A stretch of DNA of 64,000 nt from AP-15 sp963797115 (GTDB taxonomy: Bacteria; Pseudomonadota; Alphaproteobacteria; ATCC43930; CGMCC-115725): the NCBI GenBank assembly GCA_963797115.1, contig CAWCOH010000005.1, forward strand, positions 434,001 through 498,000, in the 5' to 3' direction. Both the position numbers and the translations under genes were made by a program. Below the pieces are notes generated by a model. It saw nothing but the letters and a program-made list of their open reading frames with translations, was not told where the DNA came from and searched no databases. Of the stretch, positions 35,768-46,356 are shown piece after piece (the first letter of the stretch is position 1; each line of letters opens with the position of its first letter).

Positions 35768-37876
35768 ATGGCGGTGAATGGAGCCAAACCGGATCGGGGC
35801 GAGCTCGGTCGGCTGCTGCAGGAAGCGGCATCGGCCTACGATCCTCAGGGGGTCGAGGCGTTGATCGATGGGATACTGGCGGCTCCCGCCGAGGTCGGGG
35901 CAAGCTGGCATGCCCTAGTTGCCGACCCGGTAAACCCGGCCTTGGCGGCTGCGCTCGAGGCATTGCAGAGCGCCAAGGCAAAAACGTACCGCGACGGTCT
36001 CGCAGCCGAGGATTTCGAGCGATTGTCGCGTGCGGCGCGGCTCGACCGCCTGCGCAGAGAACTGACAGCGCAGGGCCTCGACGGGTTCATCGTGCCGCGC
36101 GCCGACGAGCATCAAGGCGAGTACGTGCCGCCGCGCGGACAGCGGCTCGCCTGGCTCACCGGCTTTACCGGGTCGGCCGGTCTGGCGATCGTGCTGCGCG
36201 ATCTTGCGGCGGTCTTCGTCGACGGCCGGTATACCTTGCAGGCCGCCGCGCAGGTGGACACCCGATCGTTCGAAATTCATCACCTGATCGAGGAGCCGCC
36301 GGCGCGATGGGTCGGCACCGTGCTCGCCCCCGGATCCGTGCTCGGCTACGATCCCTGGCTGCACACGCCGCAAGAGGTCGAGCGCTTCCGCGCCGCAGCC
36401 GAAAAAGCTGGCGCATCGTTGCGCGCTGTCGCCGAGAATCCGGTCGACAGGGCCTGGTCCGGGCGTCCCGCGGCTCCGATCGCGCCGGTGGTGCCGCATA
36501 CCGAATACTTTGCCGGCGAAAGCGCCCAGTCCAAGCGCTCCCGGCTCGGCCGCGCTCTGATCGAGGAGGGGGCCGCGGCGGTGGTGCTGACGATGCCCGA
36601 GTTGATCGCTTGGCTTCTCAACATCCGCGGCGGTGACGTGCCGCACACCCCGCTGCCGCTGTCCTTCGCGATCCTGCGACAGGACAGCCGCGTCACATTG
36701 TTCATCGACCGGCGCAAGCTAGCCCCCGGTATCGATCGGCATCTGGGTAATGCTGTGACGGTCATGGCGCCCGAGGCGCTCGGACCCGCACTCGACGCGC
36801 TTGCGGCCGAAGGTGGCCGCGTTCAGGTCGATCCCGCGACCGCCGCCTTCTGGATCTTCGATCGGCTCCACGCGGCGGGCGCAAACGTCTACCGCGCCGC
36901 CGATCCTTGCCTCCTGCCAAAGGCGTGCAAGAACCGGGTTGAGCTCGACGGCACGCGGGTAGCGCATCGCCGTGATGGCGCGGCGCTGACCCGGTTGCTC
37001 GCCTGGCTCGCGCACAAGGCCCCAACGGGAGGACTGACGGAGATCGCCGCCAGCGATCGGCTCGAGATGATCCGGCGTGAAGGCGAGCATTTCCGCGATC
37101 TGAGCTTTCCGACGATCTCGGGAGCGGGGTCGAATGGTGCCATCGTCCATTACCGTGCAACACCGGAGACCGAGAAGCGACTCGAGCCCGGCACACTTTA
37201 TCTCCTCGACTCGGGCGCCCAATATCTCGACGGCACCACCGATGTTACGCGCACGGTGGCGATCGGCGAGCCGACGCAGGAGATGCGCGACCGTTTCACG
37301 CGCGTGCTGAAGGGGCATATCGCGCTGGCCTTGGCGCGCTTTCCGAAGGGGACCACCGGGTCGCAGCTCGACGCTCTTGCTCGCCGCGCGCTGTGGCAGA
37401 AGGGTCTCGACTACGACCACGGCACCGGCCACGGCGTCGGCAGCTACCTCGGCGTTCATGAGGGACCGCAGCGCATCTCGAAGGCGCCCAATTCCCAGGC
37501 GCTCCTGCCCGGGATGATCGTCTCGAACGAGCCCGGCTATTACAAGACCGGCGCCTACGGCATCCGCATCGAGAACCTTGTCGTCGTGCAGCCCGCCGAG
37601 GGTGAAACCGAGCGCGAAATCCTCGAGTTCGAAACGCTCACCCTGGCTCCGATCGACCGCAACCTGATCGAGCCTTCGCTGTTGGACGAGGACGAGATCA
37701 CCTGGCTCGACGGCTACCACGCACGCGTCCGCGAGACCTTGACCCCGCTCGTCGACCCCGAGACCGCGCATTGGCTCGCTGACGTGACCGCACCGCTTGA
37801 AAGCGCTCGAGAGGCCTCCCTAGCGCCCGGTGTTCTGGATGAGATGATCCGCCAGCACCTGGGCGATTACGACTGA
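35768..37876 (+). CDS. M24-family aminopeptidase P with N-terminal extension
   Basis: 702 residues. The first 90 or so (helical, VNGAKPDRGELGRLLQEAAS) do not belong to the core enzyme; normal family members start near ARLDRLRRELTAQGLDGFIV. The creatinase N-domain and the pita-bread metallopeptidase follow: metal ligands in LYLLDSGAQYLDGTTDVTRT, TGHGVGSYLGVHEGPQ, SNEPGYYKTGAYGIRIEN and a final Glu in REILEFETLT. It removes N-terminal residues before proline. ATG 35768 follows AAGGAG. The 3' end overlaps the opposing M20 gene. Confidence 0.88.
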   Translation: MAVNGAKPDRGELGRLLQEAASAYDPQGVEALIDGILAAPAEVGASWHALVADPVNPALAAALEALQSAKAKTYRDGLAAEDFERLSRAARLDRLRRELTAQGLDGFIVPRADEHQGEYVPPRGQRLAWLTGFTGSAGLAIVLRDLAAVFVDGRYTLQAAAQVDTRSFEIHHLIEEPPARWVGTVLAPGSVLGYDPWLHTPQEVERFRAAAEKAGASLRAVAENPVDRAWSGRPAAPIAPVVPHTEYFAGESAQSKRSRLGRALIEEGAAAVVLTMPELIAWLLNIRGGDVPHTPLPLSFAILRQDSRVTLFIDRRKLAPGIDRHLGNAVTVMAPEALGPALDALAAEGGRVQVDPATAAFWIFDRLHAAGANVYRAADPCLLPKACKNRVELDGTRVAHRRDGAALTRLLAWLAHKAPTGGLTEIAASDRLEMIRREGEHFRDLSFPTISGAGSNGAIVHYRATPETEKRLEPGTLYLLDSGAQYLDGTTDVTRTVAIGEPTQEMRDRFTRVLKGHIALALARFPKGTTGSQLDALARRALWQKGLDYDHGTGHGVGSYLGVHEGPQRISKAPNSQALLPGMIVSNEPGYYKTGAYGIRIENLVVVQPAEGETEREILEFETLTLAPIDRNLIEPSLLDEDEITWLDGYHARVRETLTPLVDPETAHWLADVTAPLESAREASLAPGVLDEMIRQHLGDYD

Positions 37877-39246
37877 GATGCGCTTGCCGGTCGGGATGTG
37901 CAGGAATTCGTTGGGGCCGTGCGCATTGGAGTGAGGACCGAGCACGCCAGTGACCACAAACTGGGCCTGTGGAAACTTCTCGCCGAGCATCGCCATAACG
38001 GGATCGTGCCGCCTTCGCCCATATAAGCCGGCGGCGCGCCAAAGGCGGCTTCGGAGGCGCGGTGCAACGACTGCTGGAGCCAAGGAGACACGGACGGCGC
38101 GTTCCATCCGGCCGCGCTCGCTTCCGGCGCGTATTCGACCTGCGCCCCATAGGGCGGGTCTTTTTCGAGCATCATGCCGAGCAATGCACCGGCGCGTTCG
38201 GCGTCCAAGGTGGGCGGCAGCCTCAGGCTCAGCTTCACCTCGGCAAATGGCAGCAAGACGTTGCCGGCATCGACCGGCTCCGGCAAACCGGCAATCCCGG
38301 TCACGGCCAGTTGCGGCCGCCAGGTGCGGTTGAGCACCAGTTCGGTCAGGTCGTCGCTCATCGACGACATGCCGGCTGCCATTGGGTACTCGGTAAAAAC
38401 CTTGTCACCCAGCGCCGTCGCGGCACTCCGTGCCTGCGCCACGCGCTCTGCCGGGATCTGGGCGTAGAGTTCGGCTGGGCGGACCGCCCCGGTCTCTTCG
38501 TCCTCGAGACGCGACAGCAGCTGCCGCAGGATGCGGAAGCTCGACGGCACGACCCCCGAGGCGTAACCCGAATGCACACCCTCCGTCAGTACCCGGACCT
38601 TGAGGGTACCGGAGGCGATCCCGCGCAATGACGTGGTCAGCCAAAGCTGATCGTAATTGCCGCATCCGGAATCGAGACACACCACCAACGACGGATTGCC
38701 GATTTTCTGCGCAAGGTGATCGACATAGAAGGGCAGGTCGTAACTACCGGACTCCTCGCAAGCCTCGATCAGCACGATGCAACGCGCGTGCGGTACCCCT
38801 TGCTCCTGCAGCGCCAAGAGGGCGCTCAGCGCCCCGAACATCGCGTAGCCATCATCCGCGCCGCCGCGGCCATAGAGCTTGTCGCCCTCGAGGCGCGGGA
38901 TCCAGGGACCGTACCCCTCGGCCCAACCGATCATCTCCGGCTGCTTGTCGAGATGCCCGTAGAGCAACACCGTGTTCGCGCCCTCGCCCGGGACTTCCAT
39001 GACAATAACCGGCGTGCGGCCGGGCAGCCGGACGACCTCCAGGGAGGCGCCCGGAAAGGACGGGAGCTTGCTCCGCGCCCAGCGCTCGAACAGCGCCACG
39101 GCGTCGTCCATGTAGCCATGCGCGGCCCAGCCCGGGTCGAAGGATGGCGATTTGTTGGGGATTTTGATGTATTCGACCAGGGTCGGGACAATCTCGTCGC
39201 GCCAGCACTGATCGACGAATTTCGTGGTTCTCGCGATATCGATCAT
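37820..39246 (-). pseudogene. M20-family dipeptidase-type peptidase, frameshifted near its end
   Basis: Up to GEGGTIP the frame encodes an M20 peptidase: VLLYGHLDKQPEM (metal His and Asp), LYGRGGADDGYAMFGALSAL, VLIEACEESGSYDL (catalytic Glu pair) and CLDSGCGNYDQ. At about 37997 one G seems lost in CCCGGTT; correcting it gives VMAMLGEKFPQAQFVVTGVL, the normal ending, with stop at 37820. Uncorrected, the frame ends at 37867 with a nonsense tail. ATG 39246 fits the family start; an upstream ATG 39312 is also possible. It is convergent with aminopeptidase P. Confidence 0.8.
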
Positions 39247-39380
39247 TTCGACAATCCAGGTCGGAGAGGATCTCACTGCCTCGTTATAGGACTGGGCCTT
39301 TGTCCGAAACAAGGATCGCCCGGGCCGGCCCCTCCCACAATTGCAACAATTAGTTGTCTCATCTATGAACAGTTTTGCCG

Positions 39381-39419
39381 TCTAGCGCAAATCTGCAGCA
39401 AAAAATCCCGCTACGGTTG
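39381..39419 (+). promoter_or_regulatory. tandem 11-bp element upstream of the LigB gene (copy 2)
   Basis: TCTAGCGCAAA (39381-39391) and TCTGCAGCAAA (39392-39402) are adjacent; GGTTG follows at 39415-39419. The second unit is identical to the xoxF copy, and the 15-base spacing from TCTGCAGC to GGTTG is the same. It ends about 200 bases before the dioxygenase start, in the 300-base gap 39313-39610, which otherwise holds nothing I recognise. Confidence 0.5.
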
Positions 39420-39616
39420 TAGCTCGCCCATCCGCCTCGGGCCATCCGCCTCTGTTCCAGACGAGAAGGATGGCCCAGTGATATGGCAATTTTTTGGTCC
39501 TCGCTGAACTGTGATGGGAGTGAGTTCCGCGCCTACGAAAGTTGACGCACTCGGATGCCGACCGTACCATCTCGCAGCGGCCTCAATGGCCAGCAAGCGC
39601 GCGAGGAGTAATGGTT

Positions 39617-40603
39617 ATGGCCAAGATCGTCATTGGGATCGCCACATCGCACACGCCGATGCTCAATACCCCGGCCAAGGACTGGCCGAGCTTTATCGAT
39701 CGCGATGGCGTCCGCGATTTTCTCGACAAAGAAGGCAATCCCGCGACCTACGAGGAATTGCTGAGCCGCCCCGACCCGAGAGCGCTGCCCGAGTTAACGC
39801 CGGAGCGCTTTACCGCGCGTCACGACGAGGCTCAGGCGGCGATCGAGCGGCTGAAGCAGAGCGTGCGCCGCGCCGAGCTCGACGCGCTGATCATCGTCGG
39901 CGACGACCAGAAGGAGCTGTTCCACGAAGACCACCTGCCGTCGATCCTCGTCTATCACGGCGACACGATCCGCAACGTGCCGCTCTCGCCCAATTTCAAA
40001 GGCCCGCAGTGGTCGCGGCTGGCGACCGCGCGCTATTACGAAGAGAAGGAACCGAGAGACTATCCGGTCAAATCCGACTTGGCGCGCCATCTGATCAACT
40101 CTCTGATCGACAGCGAGTTCGACGTCGCCTCGTCGAACGGGTTGGCGCCCGGGCATGGCGAAGGCCACGCGCATGCCTTTGTCCGCAAACGGCTGATGGA
40201 GGACCCCGACCTGCCGGTCGTGCCGGTGTTCCTCAACACCTACTACCCGCCCAACCAGCCGACGCCGCGGCGCTGCTACAAGCTCGGCCAGGCGATCCGC
40301 GCCGCGGTCGAGAGCTGGCCCGGCGACGCCCGCATCGGCATCGCCGGTTCGGGGGGCCTCAGTCACTTCGTCGTCGATGAGGAACTCGACCGCGGGGTCA
40401 TCGACGCGCTCGCCCGAAAGGACGGCGAGGCCTTGCAGTCGCTGCCGCGCAAAAAGCTCAATTCCGGCAGCTCCGAGATCCGCATGTGGATCAGCATCGG
40501 CGGTGCGGTCGAGCATCTCGATATGGCCTGGTCGCATTATGTCCCCGGCTATCGCACTCCCGCCGGGTCCGGCACCGGGCTCGGCTTCGCCGTCTTCCAG
40601 TGA
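39617..40603 (+). CDS. LigB-family class III extradiol ring-cleavage dioxygenase
   Basis: 328 residues. The start IVIGIATSHTPMLNTP carries an early metal-binding His, and later segments include ALIIVGDDQKELFHEDHLPS, PGHGEGHAHAF and GIAGSGGLSHFVVDEELDRG, as in protocatechuate 4,5-dioxygenase beta and gallate-dioxygenase relatives. It probably cleaves a catechol-type ring with Fe(II). I prefer ATG 39617 (GAGGAG 8 bases upstream) over ATG 39611. It is followed by a Rieske oxygenase gene, so the pair may be an aromatic-degradation operon; the exact substrate is not readable. Confidence 0.8.
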   Translation: MAKIVIGIATSHTPMLNTPAKDWPSFIDRDGVRDFLDKEGNPATYEELLSRPDPRALPELTPERFTARHDEAQAAIERLKQSVRRAELDALIIVGDDQKELFHEDHLPSILVYHGDTIRNVPLSPNFKGPQWSRLATARYYEEKEPRDYPVKSDLARHLINSLIDSEFDVASSNGLAPGHGEGHAHAFVRKRLMEDPDLPVVPVFLNTYYPPNQPTPRRCYKLGQAIRAAVESWPGDARIGIAGSGGLSHFVVDEELDRGVIDALARKDGEALQSLPRKKLNSGSSEIRMWISIGGAVEHLDMAWSHYVPGYRTPAGSGTGLGFAVFQ

Positions 40604-40621
40604 GAAATCTGAACCCAAACC

Positions 40622-40742
40622 GTCATTCCGGGGCGCGGGCGCAGCCTGCGAGCCAGGAACCCATGCACACAGGCCCGCGAGAGCTGGAGCCGACGCCGGT
40701 GTAGATGGGTTCCGGGCCTGCCCGAGGGCATCCCGGAATGAC
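40622..40742. repeat. 121-bp palindromic intergenic element
   Basis: It begins GTCATTCCGGG at 40622 and ends CCCGGAATGAC at 40742. Inner arms also match (CCAGGAACCCAT against ATGGGTTCCGGG). It fills the gap between the dioxygenase and the Rieske gene and looks like a REP/MITE-type element common in alphaproteobacteria. Confidence 0.65.
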
Positions 40743-40761
40743 CAAGTGAGCGAGGTCACCG

Positions 40762-42069
40762 ATGAGCAAACAGAAGGACAGTGACGATCTTCTCCGCGTC
40801 GGCCCCGGCACGACGATGGGCGAGATGATGCGCCAGTACTGGATCCCGGCGGTGATGTCGTCGGAGCTCGAGCGCGACGGCGCGCCGCTGCGGCTGATGC
40901 TGCTCGGCGAAAAGCTGATCGCGTTCCGCGACAGCTCGGGCCGGGTCGGGGTCATGGATCACCGCTGCCCACACCGCTGCGCGTCCTTGTTCCTCGGCCG
41001 CAACGAGGAGAACGGCATCCGCTGCGTCTATCACGGCTGGAAATACGATGCGGCAGGCAATTGCGTCGACATGCCGAACGCGCCGCCGCACCAGGACTTC
41101 AGGGACAAGGTCAAGGCCAAAGCCTACCAGGTGGCCGAGCGCAATGGCCTCGTTTGGGTCTATATGGGCGCCCGCAAGGAGGCGCCGCCATTGCCGGCGA
41201 TCGAAGCCTCGCTATTGCCCGCGGCCGAATTGCAGATCTCGTTCGTGCAGCGCGAATGCAACTGGCTGCAGGCGCTTGAGGGCGACATCGACACCTCGCA
41301 TTTCGGCTTTCTGCATACCGGCAGCGTCCAGCCCGACGACGTGGCGGAGGACAGCCTATTGCGCTGGACGGTGACCAACCGCGCGCCGGAGTATCACGTC
41401 ACCGACACCCATTACGGCACGATGTATTGCGCCTACCGCCCGGCCGAGAAGGACCAGACCTATTGGCGCTTCGCCAATTTCCTGTTTCCGTTCTGGACGC
41501 AGACGCCGCAAGGCCCGTTCGACCGCGTCAACACGCGCGCGTGGGTCCCGATGGACGACACCCACACGATGTTTGTCAGCTTGAGCTGGCGCGGCTCGCC
41601 GCCGTCGATGCGCCCCTTGAAGAACGGGCAGACGGTGCCGGGTTCGCGGCTCGGCTTCGACTACCTGCCGAATACGACCGACTGGTTCGGCCGCTGGCGG
41701 CTGACCCAGAACCCGTCGAACGACTGGATGATCGACCGGGAGGCGCAGAAGACCGAGAGCTACACCGGCATCGCCAGCATCCACGGCCAGGACCAGGCGG
41801 TGACCGAGAGCATGGGCGCGATCACCGACCACGCCTTCGAAAATCTGGCGCCGAGCGATCTGATGATCGCCCGCACCCGGCGGCGCCTGCTGCGCGCCGC
41901 CCGCGCCTTCGCCAAGGACGGCGCCGTTCCGCCCTGTGTCGACGAGCCCGGGATCTACACCCAAGTGCGCAGCGGCGATTTCCTCGCCGACGCAAAGATC
42001 ACCTGGCGCGACGCCTACGAGATGCAGATGCGCGCTGCTGTCCGCCCGCTCGCCCAAGCCGCGGAGTGA
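40762..42069 (+). CDS. Rieske non-haem iron aromatic ring-hydroxylating oxygenase, large subunit
   Basis: 435 residues. The Rieske cluster ligands are C-x-H in DHRCPHRCASLF and C-x2-H in RCVYHGWKYD. The catalytic iron site follows in EGDIDTSHFGFLHTG (His, His with Asp). The size and the DHRCPHR motif resemble phthalate 4,5-dioxygenase or vanillate-demethylase-type single-subunit oxygenases. No reductase gene is adjacent. It lies 158 bases after the LigB gene, separated by a palindromic repeat. It probably hydroxylates or demethylates an aromatic acid. Confidence 0.85.
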   Translation: MSKQKDSDDLLRVGPGTTMGEMMRQYWIPAVMSSELERDGAPLRLMLLGEKLIAFRDSSGRVGVMDHRCPHRCASLFLGRNEENGIRCVYHGWKYDAAGNCVDMPNAPPHQDFRDKVKAKAYQVAERNGLVWVYMGARKEAPPLPAIEASLLPAAELQISFVQRECNWLQALEGDIDTSHFGFLHTGSVQPDDVAEDSLLRWTVTNRAPEYHVTDTHYGTMYCAYRPAEKDQTYWRFANFLFPFWTQTPQGPFDRVNTRAWVPMDDTHTMFVSLSWRGSPPSMRPLKNGQTVPGSRLGFDYLPNTTDWFGRWRLTQNPSNDWMIDREAQKTESYTGIASIHGQDQAVTESMGAITDHAFENLAPSDLMIARTRRRLLRAARAFAKDGAVPPCVDEPGIYTQVRSGDFLADAKITWRDAYEMQMRAAVRPLAQAAE

Positions 42070-42137
42070 GAGGAGCGCCCCGAATGGTGATCTCACTCGT
42101 AATCTAGGGCAGCGGCGCCTCTAGTAATCATCAGGAG

Positions 42138-44943
42138 TTACACTGCAGCCCTTGCCTTCTCTAACGCACGCCGGGTAAGGCTGATGATGTTCGGACGAGC
42201 TCCTTTGCGGCGGAACCCAAGACCGATTTGAAATAGCTCCGGCACCTCATACTGCGCGTTCTCTTCAAAAAACACACCATATTTTACCAGGTTGGAGAGC
42301 TCGGTATCGGAGAGGCCGACTTCCGCGGCGGCCTGCTGATCAAGTGGCGTTTCAATACCAGTGGTGCTCTTTAGTTTGTCGAAGATCGGCTGAAGCACTG
42401 TTACTTCACTTGGATATTCTTTGACCTTTTCTTCACTCGTCTCGGCAACGGCGCGGCGCATTGCAGTCGGGGCAAGAAGACGCGAGTCGGCCGGCTCCTC
42501 ATCTATCGAACCGTGGGCCGCCGTGGCAATGAATTGAACCAGGTCCCGAGCGGTCAGCCGCCCATTTAGGTCCGTCAGGACAGCAAGCACCCATTCCGTG
42601 CAGCGTGCCTCCCGGCTCTTCTCTGATCCGAGTTTCCAACCCCAAACGCGCTCCAGATCGTTGGTGCGCTCGTCGTCTCCCTTTTCCCGCCAAATGGGCG
42701 TCCAAAGATCGGGAATAGCGCCACTGGTAGTAGCGAGCCAGACGACAAGCTCTAGGATGTCAATCGATGACCATGCAAGGGCATAATTGCGGTATCCCGC
42801 ACGGAATTGAGCCAGGTTTTGGCGGATGACTGCCTCGACCATATCACCGCGAACAAAAATAAACGATCCGACCGGGCGACCTACTTCTTGTCGGAGGCGC
42901 AATGGTATGTCGACGAGGAGGGATCTCAACGCAACTGCTTGCTTGGAATTCGGCGTAGGGGTCCAAAATTACTTCTTCTAAGCCCTCGAAGAGCGCTATT
43001 GGGTGATCGCGGCGCGCCTTCGCCATAGAGAGAAAGTCATGCCAAGCGCGGGATGTTCCGACGCCAATGCCACAGACCCATGCGATCGCATCAAGCCAAA
43101 AATCTGCCCATTGAGCTTCGGTGAATCCGCCTTGGAGGTTGTCTTGGATTCGACGTTTCAGCTCCGAAAACTGCATCGGATCAGAGCCACCATATTCTCC
43201 CGCTAACGCCCGGGTACGATCACCAATGAGGTCGACCATATGCGCCCCCTGTGATGATCCATATACTGGTATTATCGGTCCCGCGATTTCGGGCGACATC
43301 TGATGGTGAAGTGTTTGCAGTGCGTCCCGCCATGTCCGTTGTTCGACGAGGAAGCGGAACGTGAGCGTTTTGCCCGTACCCTTAGCCCCTTCAATGACTG
43401 CGATCGGAGATTGTTTTTGAAAATCCTCCCCAAGGCGACGAAGCGGTGGGGTCACGAGGGGTGCCCGCAAAGGTTCAGCAGCCGCTTCCGCAACGACCAT
43501 TAACTGGGCGAACCTTTCCAGCTGGCGACAGGCTTCCTTTCTGTCGAGCCCCGGGATGTGAGGAAGGACGTGAGAAATAGCGTCGCCGCGGCCCAGGGCA
43601 TCGAGAGAAGACCATGACCGGAATTGGCTCTCAACGCCCCTCGCAAATCCCGATGCGTCGATCTGAGCGATAAAACCATCCCAATCTCGCGCAGTCCGCA
43701 CGAGGTCAACCGAGTGTGGAAGCACCGCAAAGGTCAATGGGCTATCAGAACCAAACTCAACATCATCCGACCGATTTGCGGTGTTCGCTAAACTACCGTC
43801 GGCCGCTTTGGATGCAGTCGCTTGAAATGACCTTACAGCCACAGCTTCGATTTCACCGGTAATCTCATCGACGAAGCGGTGGTCCACTAAAGAAAACGCC
43901 GGAACCTGGTTGATCACCATCAGTGGCTTTCGACCCGTTACACCCATTTGGCGTTCGACCATCCCTAGTGCTTCGAGCATCCCGCAAGTGGCTTCCAACG
44001 ATTGTCCACTCGCGGTCGTGACAAATACACGCTCGACACTCGGATCCGTTAAGAACTGCATTGCGATCTCGACAAGACCTGCGCGGAGATCTACCACCAC
44101 CGCTCCGCAACCCGCGCGAACGGCGATCTCTCGGAGCATGTCTACGATTAGAAATGGTCTGCCTTTCCTGGCACTGATCATGTGCTCGGGCCGGATTGCA
44201 AATGCCGACAGTGCTCGCGTCGATCGCTTCACTGGTAGGATTGTTAGGTCATCTACTCTCTGTTCCTGGAGACGTGTCGCGACAAAATCGAGTGTCGAGC
44301 TGAGATCATCTCGAGGATCAGCATGTGCCAGAACGATGAGGTCCTCAAAGGAAACTGTGCTCTCGGGCTTCCTTGACGCGAAGAGATAGCTCAACCCCGG
44401 AGCTTCAAAATCGGCATCGACGAGAAGAACAGGCTTCCTCAAGCGCTCGCGAACCAAGTGTCGAGTAAACGCAACTGCGGTTATTGTTCTCCCAACACCG
44501 CCCTTGACGCTATGGAATGCGAAGACCGGCAACGGGTCCAGGGGTCTATCGGGCACGGTAACATCAAAAGTCTGACGTCCTTCGAGGGCTGCAGTTGGAC
44601 GGAACATACGCGGCTGAGTGAGCTCAGCCTCGTCGCATTCGAAGAGTATTGCTAGCTTTTCGAGTTCTGGCGGAGCTTCGAGCTTTATACACCCTTCTTG
44701 TGCTTCCTCATCCCATTCGACTCGGCTCGGAAATAGGTACTCAAGCCATTTCAATGCTGGGCCGCAGTCGCTGCCGGAGCGGAGGCTGACCGTGAGTCCC
44801 GACCAGAATACTTCCGTCGCGAGAACATCATCTGGCGGCGAAAATGAAGGATCATCGTCCAGACCAAGCCGTGTGATCGCCGAAAGACGGCGCGCAACAT
44901 CTACCCAAGTGATCGGTTGAAGGGACAGGTCAAATCCGCTCAT
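42138..44943 (-). pseudogene. KGGVGR-type ParA/MinD-like ATPase fused to a second P-loop NTPase, one frameshift
   Basis: ATG 44943 starts an N-terminal domain of about 120 residues, then a ParA-like domain with a deviant Walker A, SVKGGVGRTITAVAF (147-153), VLLVDADFEAPGL and AVVVDLRAGLVE. A second, AAA/STAND-like P-loop GAKGTGKT lies at 519-526. Near 42938 the frame changes: EFQ of ILDPYAEFQ connects to KQAVALRSLLVDIP in the next frame if one C of a CC pair is dropped, running on to 42138 for about 930 residues in total. GC is lower than in flanking genes. Its partner is the HEPN-like gene 7 bases upstream. Confidence 0.7.
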
Positions 44944-44949
44944 AACGCC

Positions 44950-45524
44950 CTAGATATCTGCTTCAATCCACTGCATCAGGTTAACTAGAGACGCTTCTAA
45001 GTCCGTCTGATGCGTGGTCACTACCCCAAGGCCATAGCGCCAAGCCTCATGAGCTCTGGCGATCCGGAATTGCTGCGGCCTTCCGTCCTGTTTGTGCCCA
45101 CCGGACAGGCTAAACATTCTCGCCATGCCCGTCCCGTAGCTCGCAGGCACCTTCAAGCGCTTTGCCATCGCATTCAGGTCACATTCAGGTCGTGTCCATA
45201 GCTCTCCACCGTCTCTCTGTCAGTCTCACCGCTACTCTTAATCTCATACAGGTGGGGGACCTTTTCTCTCGCACTCAAAAGATATTTCAATCCGAACTCA
45301 GCCGCATAGAAGCGAAGAAGACATTGGCCGTACGGCCGCTTCATGTCGTTCGCGTGCGTTGGGTTATGTGTTTGGATGACCGTTGACAGCCGCTGCAGTC
45401 GGCGGAAGTTTGAGCGGTGCTCCTGAGGAAGCGCTATGAGCATGCGGACATGGCCGTTTTCCGAAAGGTCTGACCCGGAGAAGTATGTCGCGGCAAAGCG
45501 CGCGCGAGAAGCGCGGCTTTGCAA
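44950..45524 (-). pseudogene. HEPN-like protein, disrupted by an 11-bp tandem duplication
   Basis: The first part (MKRPYGQCLLRFYAAEFGLK, YLLS) ends YGHDLNVT at a stop; the second begins MAKRLKVPASYGTGMARMFS and ends VNLMQWIEADI at 44950. Removing one copy of the 11-base duplication joins them as HDLNAMAKRLKVPAS. The rebuilt protein resembles a HEPN domain: helix, HDL, and a late R-x4-H in FRIARAHEAWRYG, the motif of HEPN RNases. The start could be ATG 45524 or ATG 45443. It stops 6 bases before the ATPase gene, so they form one operon. Confidence 0.6.
45171..45191 (+). repeat. 11-bp tandem duplication in the HEPN-like gene
   Basis: CATTCAGGTC occurs twice (45171-45180 and 45182-45191) separated by one A. 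The 11-base period shifts the frame of the minus-strand gene. Loss of one unit restores the reading frame, so the event is recent or reversible. Confidence 0.8.
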
Positions 45525-45568
45525 ACCTTAAAGGGTGATCTGGCGGCATTTGAAAGGTCAGAACCTGC

Positions 45569-46356
45569 TCAGCCTCCCAGACGATCCGCCGGGCGGCGGC
45601 CCCAGGCGATGAAGCCGTCGTTCTTGAAGCCGGGTTTGCCGTAGGTTAGCGGGGCGCCGGCCAGGGTCTCGACGCGGCCGCCGGCGGCTTCGAGAACGGC
45701 CTGCCCGGCCGCGGTGTCCCATTCCATCGTCGTGCCGAAACGGGGGTACATATCGCCCTCGCCGGCGGCGATCACGCCGAATTTGAGGGCGCTGCCGCAG
45801 CTTTTGCGCGCCTGCACCGGATAAGCCGGCAGGAACTCGGCAAGCCGCCGGCTATTTTCGTGCGAGCGGCTGTGGACGATGACAAGCCCGTCCGGCGGCG
45901 GGGTGCGCGCGTGGATCGGCTCGGGGGCGCCACCGCGGCGGCTACGGGTGGCCGTACCCGGGCCGCACGCCGCGTAGGTCAGACCGACCGCCGGCCCGTG
46001 CACGACGCCGAGCACCGGCCGCCCTTCCTCGACCAGTGCGATCAGCACGGCGAACTCACCGTTCTTGGCGACGAACTCGCGGGTGCCGTCGAGCGGGTCG
46101 ATCGCCCAGAAGCGGTCGCAGCAGGGCGGCATTCCCTGAGCCTCGCACAACTCCTCGGCGACGCACGGGATGTCGGGAAACGCCGCCATCAGCCGGTCGA
46201 CGATGATTAGCTCGGCGGCGAGATCGGCCTCGGTCACCAGGGTCTTGTCGGCCTTGTGACGAACGTCGAATTCTTCGGCATAGACCTTGAGGACCGCCTC
46301 GCCGGCGAGGACCGCCGTCCGGCATACGATGTCGAGCATTTCGCGCCGATCGGTGC

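Noticed and set aside
40622..40742. CRISPR-like repeat
   Set aside because: It is a single palindrome with no spaced direct repeats.
44458..44655. Small plus-strand frames in the ATPase gene, considered as antitoxins
   Set aside because: They lack ribosome sites and lie antisense to a well-defined P-loop protein.
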